NCBI GenBank assembly: GCA_001701075.1 | Contig: DAAK01000128.1 | Coordinates: 1-11,850 of the forward strand | Direction: 5' to 3' | DNA length: 11,850 nt | DNA from: Bacteroidales bacterium GP3 | Lineage (GTDB): Bacteria; Bacteroidota; Bacteroidia; Bacteroidales; Muribaculaceae | Shown here: positions 6,787 through 11,850 of the stretch, piece after piece | How the letters are laid out: each line of letters starts with the position of its first letter | Numbering within the stretch: the first letter of the stretch is position 1 | Notes under the pieces: generated by a model | Databases searched by the model: none | The model's input: the letters and a program-made list of their open reading frames with translations, nothing else | What the model was told of the DNA's origin: nothing | Translations under genes and position numbers: made by a program

Positions 6787-6820
6787 TTTCGTCTCGTGAG
6801 GCTTTCGCTTTGTAACTTTG
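6787..6820 (+). promoter_or_regulatory. promoter of the GLPGLI/receptor operon
   Basis: TAACTTTG at 6813-6820 is a full match to the Bacteroidetes -7 box, 26 bases before the ATG at 6847. The -33 position holds TTTC (6787-6790) at a 22-base spacing, a near match. The weak -33 element fits a promoter that depends on a regulator such as the divergent response regulator. Confidence 0.55.
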
Positions 6821-6846
6821 CAGCGTAAACCAAAACAGTAAATAAA

Positions 6847-7728
6847 ATGAAAAAAATCACATTTGTAATTCTGATAGTTGCCATCGTTGCAACTCTCGCA
6901 TCGGGGAAAGTGAAGCGTCGCACACTTAACATCTTTCAGCATGAGGTTCCGGAAACAGAGACAATCCTTCCTGAGAATATGGAGTTTGTCTACGATTATT
7001 CTTGGTGTAACGACACTACAGATCAACTTGAGGATAATTTTACTTCAGATCAGATGCTTCTGCAGATTGGTTCGGACGGAATTTCAAAATTCTCAAGTTT
7101 CAAGAACCTGACTGTCGATTCCCTCCTTATGTCGTCGACTCCCGAACAGATAGGGGAAGCGGCAATGAACGGAAAGCTCTCAAACGGTGAGTTCATGACA
7201 ATATTCAAGAACTATCCGAAGGGGAAACTTACGCATACTGAAAAGATATGCATGGATTGGTTCAGTTATGAGGAGGATATGCCGGATTTGAAATGGGAAT
7301 TGACTGACAGCGTTGCCAATATCCTTGGCTATGAATGTCAATCTGCCAAATGCAGTTTCAGGGGTAGGAATTGGACCGCTTTCTACACAGTGGATATTCC
7401 CATTATGGACGGTCCATGGAAACTATATGGTCTACCAGGCCTTATAATGAAGGCTTCTGATGGGGAAGGATACTATAACTTTGAGTGTATCGGGATAAAA
7501 TCAAAGGCTGATCGCCCCATAACAATGTATAAAGTGCCTTACAACAAGACAAGCAGGAAAAAATATTATGATGCCAAGCATCGCTATGACATTAATCCAT
7601 ATGCATATTGTGAGGCTACCGGTGGACCTCATGTGACCGTAATGGACGAGGCCGGCAATCCATCGCTTGAAGCCTATGACCCAATCGAAATTCCTTATGA
7701 CTATATCGAAACTGACTGGAAGAAATGA
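6847..7728 (+). CDS. GLPGLI family protein (Porph_ging, PF09697 type)
   Basis: A 293-residue exported protein. Residues 1-20 are a signal peptide (KK start, hydrophobic core, ASG/K cleavage). The family hallmark GLPGLI is present exactly at 195-200, preceded by DGPWKLY and followed by a beta-rich stretch (YYNFECIGI), as in other members. The family is essentially confined to Bacteroidetes; its biochemical role is not established. Six cysteines lie in the mature protein (C54, C135, C163, C169, C214, C255), enough for three disulphides in the periplasm. Its TGA overlaps the ATG of the receptor gene, so the two proteins are made together and may act together at the outer membrane. The gene is divergent from a sensor kinase operon. 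I cannot tell whether it binds the receptor's ligand, processes it, or assists the barrel. Confidence 0.93.
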   Translation: MKKITFVILIVAIVATLASGKVKRRTLNIFQHEVPETETILPENMEFVYDYSWCNDTTDQLEDNFTSDQMLLQIGSDGISKFSSFKNLTVDSLLMSSTPEQIGEAAMNGKLSNGEFMTIFKNYPKGKLTHTEKICMDWFSYEEDMPDLKWELTDSVANILGYECQSAKCSFRGRNWTAFYTVDIPIMDGPWKLYGLPGLIMKASDGEGYYNFECIGIKSKADRPITMYKVPYNKTSRKKYYDAKHRYDINPYAYCEATGGPHVTVMDEAGNPSLEAYDPIEIPYDYIETDWKK

Positions 7729-10280
7729 CACGGTTTTGTTTTTTCATAATTTGCTTCATCTTGGGATTGTTGCCATCTTTGGCAGTAATCCCGGATGAAC
7801 TGCTTGGCACGGTAGTTGATGCCGATTCCCGTCAGCCGATTGCAGGAGTAGTGGTTCAGGCACTAAATAAATCAGGTAAGGCCTTGGCTTTTACTTCCAC
7901 ATCAGCAGAAGGAAAATTCAATGTCAAGGTGTCAGAGGCTGTTGATTCTCTATCATTCAGATGTATGGGTTATGAACCTGTCAAACTGCCTTGTGACTAT
8001 GATTTTGCATCAGGAGTGGAACTTTATCCCAAAGCCACGCAACTTATTGATGTGATTGTGAATGCTCCCGACATCTATGCGAAAGGGGATACTCTTGTTT
8101 TCAATGTGTCCCGCTATGCCAATGCCCAGGATAACGCCATAATCGATGTAATAAAGCGTTTGCCCGGAATAAAGGTAGAGGAGGATGGAACCATCAAATA
8201 TCAAGGTAAACCCATCAATAAATTCTATATAGATGGCGACGACTTTCTTGGAGGTCAATATGGACTTGCAACCAACAATATCTCTCATAAGGACGTGAAG
8301 TCAGTTGAGGTGATGGAAAATCATCAGCCGGTGAAGGCTCTTGAAGGGATTGAATTTCCGGAGGAGGCTGGTATCAACATAAAAATGAAGGAGGATGCCA
8401 AGGGAAAATGGGTCGGCGTCGTCAAAGCTGGGAGTGGGGTGCAACCATGGCTCTTCGATGGTTCGCTCTATGCGATGCGTATAGCTCCCAAAGTGCAGAA
8501 TGTCGTGACTATCAGAGGCGGTAACACTGGCTGGAATCCTTCTGAGCAGATTACCGAGCATGATTTCAGCGATATGTTTTCATCCGACTATTCAGAATCC
8601 TTATGGCCAGAATACATCTCCGCAGACAATATTAATGCACCTCTCAACGACAAGCGGACCCGCGACAACTTGTCGTGGCTGGCAAATTCAATAACTGCCT
8701 GGAAGCGTGGAGACACTTCCATGCGCTTCAAACTGAACTATTTAGGGGATCGTCTTGATTATAATTCTTCCATGCATACCGACTATTTCAGCCAGTCGAT
8801 TCCGGAATTCACCCAAAACAATTCATTGCGCACGCAGAGTCATGACTTATCTGTACAGTTCAATGCGCAGATCAACAAACGTGGCTATTATCTCAAGGAT
8901 AAGTTTACTGTAAGTTCTTTATGGGACAACTCCAATTCAGGGATAACCGGCTCCTTTGATCTTGACCAGAGGATTCGCCGTAGGAATCTCTCGGCTGTAA
9001 ACGACCTCAAACTCGTAAAAAGAAACGATATGAAGCTTTTTGAATTGATATCCCGGAATTCTTTCTCCCACCGTCCGGACAGATTATTCGTATTCGGAGA
9101 AGAGAATGTATCTCAAGGCGTGGAATCTACTGATTTCCGAAGCACGACGGAATCCCGGTTCGGAAAGTTGGGGCGGTTCTGGAAGTTTTATCTTCATGGT
9201 GGTTTTGATTTCAATTTTCATCGCATGAATATGGCATTGGTCGGGATGGGCAGGTATGATAATGAGGGAATTTACAATGCATTCCTCACAAATCTTTATG
9301 CTACTCCACAACTTGACTTCGAGCGAAACGGTTGGTGGCTTTCGGCAAAGATGCCTGTCAAATGGCTACACTATGGCATCGACGGCCAACATGACTACCT
9401 CAATGTCTCCCCGAGATTCAATGTAAGGAAAAAGACAACTTCAAAGAGCGAGGTTTCGGCAAGCGTCTCATATCAGATGAATTCACCTCAGGCATATATG
9501 AATATTACAGTCCCTGTACTGTCTGACTATCGTAATCTTTTTATAGCAAATGATATCGACAAGTATTCGCAATTGATAATGGGATCTCTGTCTTACCGTT
9601 ATAGAAATCCTCTCTCGGCTTTCTTTGCTAATGCCTCGTTGACATACAATTACAGCCGTAATGCTTTGATGGCTAACCAACTTTTCATTGATGATTTTGT
9701 CATATCCACATATGCGGATTGCGTTTCAGGCAACCATGGATGGTATCTGAGCGCGGGTGTCAGCAAGGGTCTATGCCATAGCCGTATGGTAGTGGGATGT
9801 GATGTCAATGTTTCCACAAACTCTGCTTCTGCCATGCGAGACTATTTGGTGCAGGATTATAGCCAGCAGACAGTGTCTATAAAACCATATTTCAAGGGAA
9901 GTCTTACCCGATGGTTATCGGTAAACTACGATGCTAATTATGGGTTTTACAGATTGAAATTTGGAGGTAGTGAAAATGAAACTCATTCGTTTAATCAGAA
10001 ATTGTATGCCACGCTCATTCCTAATGACTGGTGGCAGTTCACAGTGGGAGCGGAGCATTTCCTCACAAGATTTCCGGAAGGGAACATAGAAAACCTTGTG
10101 CTTCTCGATGCATCTGCCACATGGCATGTCAAAAGAAATGTCAGGCTATCCCTGACGGCCAATAATCTCCTTGACAAACGCAATTACGAATACGTCAACT
10201 ACGGCACACTCTCACGCACAGAGCACTGTTTCCGCATTCGTCCCCGCAACATCATCGCCTCCATCCAATTCCGCTTCTGA
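7725..10280 (+). CDS. TonB-dependent-receptor-like outer membrane beta-barrel protein
   Basis: An 851-residue outer membrane protein. A signal peptide (1-20) is followed by a CarboxypepD_reg-like beta-sandwich (about 26-102, beginning LLGTVVDADSRQPIAGVVV), which is typical of Bacteroidetes receptors. A plug domain lies at about 105-225; its conserved run includes DVIKRLPGIKVEEDG (141-155) and FYIDGDDF (167-174). The rest (from about 228) is a long beta-barrel of aromatic-rich strands ending in NIIASIQFRF, with the C-terminal phenylalanine recognised by the Bam machinery. This layout matches the OMP_b-brl_3 class rather than SusC proper. No SusD lipoprotein follows. Its ATG overlaps the GLPGLI stop (ATGA), implying coupling. 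Transport of a small ligand powered by TonB is the family role; the ligand is unknown and no clear TonB box could be picked out. Confidence 0.93.
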   Translation: MTRFCFFIICFILGLLPSLAVIPDELLGTVVDADSRQPIAGVVVQALNKSGKALAFTSTSAEGKFNVKVSEAVDSLSFRCMGYEPVKLPCDYDFASGVELYPKATQLIDVIVNAPDIYAKGDTLVFNVSRYANAQDNAIIDVIKRLPGIKVEEDGTIKYQGKPINKFYIDGDDFLGGQYGLATNNISHKDVKSVEVMENHQPVKALEGIEFPEEAGINIKMKEDAKGKWVGVVKAGSGVQPWLFDGSLYAMRIAPKVQNVVTIRGGNTGWNPSEQITEHDFSDMFSSDYSESLWPEYISADNINAPLNDKRTRDNLSWLANSITAWKRGDTSMRFKLNYLGDRLDYNSSMHTDYFSQSIPEFTQNNSLRTQSHDLSVQFNAQINKRGYYLKDKFTVSSLWDNSNSGITGSFDLDQRIRRRNLSAVNDLKLVKRNDMKLFELISRNSFSHRPDRLFVFGEENVSQGVESTDFRSTTESRFGKLGRFWKFYLHGGFDFNFHRMNMALVGMGRYDNEGIYNAFLTNLYATPQLDFERNGWWLSAKMPVKWLHYGIDGQHDYLNVSPRFNVRKKTTSKSEVSASVSYQMNSPQAYMNITVPVLSDYRNLFIANDIDKYSQLIMGSLSYRYRNPLSAFFANASLTYNYSRNALMANQLFIDDFVISTYADCVSGNHGWYLSAGVSKGLCHSRMVVGCDVNVSTNSASAMRDYLVQDYSQQTVSIKPYFKGSLTRWLSVNYDANYGFYRLKFGGSENETHSFNQKLYATLIPNDWWQFTVGAEHFLTRFPEGNIENLVLLDASATWHVKRNVRLSLTANNLLDKRNYEYVNYGTLSRTEHCFRIRPRNIIASIQFRF

Positions 10281-10481
10281 CCTTCATTTTATTTTAGTAT
10301 TTTTCAATTACAATGATAATTAAAGTTTTGGAAAAATCCAAAGGAATAAACCGCAATATTCAGACAAAATCCAAAGGAATAAACCACAAAATTTAGACAA
10401 AATCCAAAGGAATAAACTGCAATATTCAGACAAAATCCAAAGGAATCAATAATTTTCGACGACCGACAAGTAATTTCACGT
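10281..10481. other. A/T-rich convergent intergenic region dominated by tandem repeats
   Basis: 201 bases between the receptor and ATPase stop codons. The first 20 or so bases are T-rich without a clear hairpin; the 33-bp repeats follow; about 35 unique bases precede the ATPase stop. No obvious rho-independent terminator is present for either flanking gene. Confidence 0.6.
10335..10446. repeat. 33-bp tandem repeat, three full copies plus a partial fourth
   Basis: Copies run 10335-10367, 10368-10400 and 10401-10433, with a 13-base partial copy at 10434-10446. Each begins AATCCAAAGGAATAAAC and ends AGACAA. Copies 1 and 3 differ at one base; copy 2 differs at three positions from copy 1. The preceding 33 bases (10302-10334) may be a badly degraded copy. 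The unit is eleven codons, or about three helical turns. On the minus strand one frame reads as an 11-residue peptide repeat (SFGFCLNIAVY-like), which is probably incidental. Confidence 0.92.
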
Positions 10482-11850
10482 TTACTTAAAGCCGGTGATT
10501 TTTGGAAGAGGAAGATTGGGGAGGTTCCAGACAGCATAAAGAGGGAGGATACCGATGACGCGTCTGACCAATTGCCCCGCGTCATCAGTGTCCGATACAT
10601 CCAGAAGACCGAAGTTTTCCAACGAACTGCGTATGCCGGCTGTAAGACCTTTTTTATTCATAAAAAGGCGCAGACTTTTCATCTTTCCTGATGTCCCGGC
10701 TTTGACCTCAATGGGTAAGCATATGGCATTCTTGGCTATGACATACTCCACTTCAGATGTGGTATTTCTCTCCAGATTTTCCCAGTAAAACAAATCATAC
10801 TTGCTCTGCGGATTGGAGGATTTCATGAGTTCGAGTCCGACCGTCAATTCTGCCACAATGCCCTTGTTTACGAGGTCTGGGTCCTCTCCAGCAAGTATGA
10901 GTCTGGTCAGCTCCTTATCATCATCATAGTTCATCGCCAACACCCGAAGCAACAAACCCGTATCAAGATAATCATATCTGGTGAACTTAGGATTCACCTG
11001 CGCACCCAAAGGGAGACCGTTTGCTGCCGACATCTGCACTGGGATAATTATTCCGGCATCGCGGAGAAGTCTCAGGGCATCCTTGACCTCGTCGGCCTTG
11101 TATCCTCCATCCACTCTGCTGTAGACAAACTTTTGTCCTGACTGACGTACTACGGCCGCTAATGTGTTGCGGAGCAACTGCGGGTCAACTTTTTTTGCAT
11201 ACTTGGCGAAGTCATCATAATAGCTTTGCTGGATGTCATTTTGCTCATCTTGGCAAGCAGAATAATCTTGAGTCTCAACCCAAGCAGAAACACTGGCAGG
11301 CATTCCTCCTACCATCAAAAACGACCGGAACTCCGACACAAGACGAGAATGAAGTCTATCTTCCACAGGATGACCCCAATCTGCGGTTGCTATTTCCTCT
11401 ATCCACATGTCTTTACCTTGTGCCATGAGGAATTCCTTGAACGACATTGGATACATAAATATTGACCTGACACGCCCGACTCCGTATGAAGGCATCTCAT
11501 TCAATGCAAACTCCAAAAGCGACCCTGCAGCCACGACATGAAGGTTAGGGTAATTCTCTTTGAAAAACCACAGGCTCTTTAGTGCAGCAGGACAATTTTG
11601 GATCTCGTCAATGAAAAGGAGGGTCTCTCCTGGAATCACCGGAACACTATGTAATGCCCCTAAGCGTTGGCTAAGTTCCCTTACATCCGAGATTTCTTCA
11701 AAAAGTTTGCACAAATCCTTTTCTTCCTCAAGGTTAATCTCAAGGTAATGTTTGAATGTCTCTCCCAGATGCCTTATTGCCCAGGACTTGCCGACCTGTC
11801 TCGCACCTCGTACTATAAGTGGCTTACGACGCGGAGATTCTTTCCATTTC
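10482..11850 (-). CDS. AAA_14 / DUF4143 ATPase, 5' end outside the window
   Basis: A 455-residue partial protein whose frame is open to the window edge (first full codon at 11849). The Walker A motif GARQVGKS is at visible residues 15-22, and Walker B LLFIDEIQ carries D81-E82. A sensor-like strand follows (VVAAGSLLEFAL). A winged-helix-like middle region precedes the DUF4143 domain, where EVEYVI and LPIEVKAG (E381, K383) form a PD-(D/E)XK-like nuclease fold signature; the position that is usually aspartate is glutamate (E368). The C-terminus has the family's MKSLRLF and ILPLYAV blocks. An internal TTG at 11714 would start after Walker A and is not the true start; probably 10-20 residues are missing. 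The family is common and often expanded in Bacteroidales; its role is unresolved, with defence, mobile-element and toxin-like functions proposed. It is convergent with the receptor operon. Confidence 0.92.
   Translation of the reverse strand, partial: KWKESPRRKPLIVRGARQVGKSWAIRHLGETFKHYLEINLEEEKDLCKLFEEISDVRELSQRLGALHSVPVIPGETLLFIDEIQNCPAALKSLWFFKENYPNLHVVAAGSLLEFALNEMPSYGVGRVRSIFMYPMSFKEFLMAQGKDMWIEEIATADWGHPVEDRLHSRLVSEFRSFLMVGGMPASVSAWVETQDYSACQDEQNDIQQSYYDDFAKYAKKVDPQLLRNTLAAVVRQSGQKFVYSRVDGGYKADEVKDALRLLRDAGIIIPVQMSAANGLPLGAQVNPKFTRYDYLDTGLLLRVLAMNYDDDKELTRLILAGEDPDLVNKGIVAELTVGLELMKSSNPQSKYDLFYWENLERNTTSEVEYVIAKNAICLPIEVKAGTSGKMKSLRLFMNKKGLTAGIRSSLENFGLLDVSDTDDAGQLVRRVIGILPLYAVWNLPNLPLPKITGFK

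Larger units (their letters stand above)
6602..6846. promoter_or_regulatory. divergent control region between the kinase and GLPGLI operons
   Basis: 245 bases separate the two start codons. The kinase-proximal half (about 6615-6665) is G/C-rich, with repeated GTCGG and TCGCGA words and an inverted GCGAA / TTCGC pair (6634-6638, 6656-6660). The middle (6720-6775) is A/T-rich and has an inverted repeat GAAATA / TATTTC (6743-6748, 6758-6763). Either could be an operator for the adjacent response regulator, which is an inference. The region also contains the promoter boxes listed separately. No small gene is evident. Confidence 0.5.

Noticed and set aside
6751..7026. Minus-strand frame of 91 codons covering the GLPGLI start
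   Set aside because: Two thirds of it is antisense to the signal peptide and mature start of the GLPGLI protein, and it crosses that gene's promoter.
6847..10280. Interpreting the operon as a SusC/SusD polysaccharide utilisation locus
   Set aside because: No SusD-like lipoprotein, no glycoside hydrolase, and the barrel belongs to a different receptor class.
10302..10446. Tandem repeat considered as a CRISPR array
   Set aside because: Copies abut directly with no unique spacers, and no cas genes are present.
10435..10520. Plus-strand reading that resembles the start of a DNA-binding or ATPase protein (IIFDDRQVISRLLKAG)
   Set aside because: It continues antisense into the ATPase C-terminus, has no start codon in place, and the resemblance is loose.
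10304..10600. Minus-strand frame of 98 codons that reads the tandem repeat as an 11-residue peptide repeat
   Set aside because: It begins inside the ATPase gene in another frame; the periodic peptide follows simply from a 33-bp unit. No start signal of its own was seen.

Overview
The window looks like chromosomal DNA from a gut-type Bacteroidales bacterium. Evidence: a GLPGLI-family protein paired with a CarboxypepD_reg-like/TonB-dependent outer membrane protein, a DUF1593 protein, A/T-rich leaders without clear Shine-Dalgarno sites, and -33 TTTG / -7 TAnnTTTG promoter elements typical of Bacteroidetes. Family or genus cannot be fixed from the sequence alone. No tRNA, rRNA, CRISPR array, complete insertion sequence or phage gene was seen.

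Layout. (1) 24-1068 (+): an ECF-type sigma factor followed after one base by a four-helix membrane protein, probably its regulatory partner, closed by a good intrinsic terminator. (2) 1179-2498 (-): a secreted DUF1593 nucleoside-hydrolase-like protein with a C-terminal Ig-like domain. (3) 2499-2937: an A/T-rich stretch ending in a near-consensus promoter and a 30-codon stub of an AAA-ATPase-like gene. (4) 2938-4224 (+): a secreted alpha/beta hydrolase with an intact Ser-Asp-His triad. (5) 4225-4457: a convergent intergenic region that hides, on the minus strand, the decayed C-terminus of a DUF4143-type ATPase. (6) 4458-6601 (-): a two-component system (response regulator and histidine kinase, ATGA overlap). 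(7) 6602-6846: a shared control region between divergent transcripts. (8) 6847-10280 (+): a GLPGLI protein and an outer membrane beta-barrel receptor, again with an ATGA overlap. (9) 10281-10481: a 33-bp tandem repeat. (10) 10482-11850 (-): an AAA_14/DUF4143 ATPase whose 5' end runs off the window.

The most coherent functional unit is 4458-10280. A sensor kinase/regulator pair is transcribed away from a translationally coupled periplasmic/secreted GLPGLI protein and an outer membrane receptor that has no SusD partner. The likely logic is a cell-envelope or uptake module controlled by its own sensor; the substrate is unknown.

A second theme is gene decay. Two different ATPase families typical of Bacteroidales accessory DNA have left a 5' stub (2824-2916) and a 3' stub (4251-4394) on either side of the alpha/beta hydrolase, and a full-length relative of the second family sits at the right edge beside the tandem repeat. 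The stub's promoter now appears to be the one serving the hydrolase.
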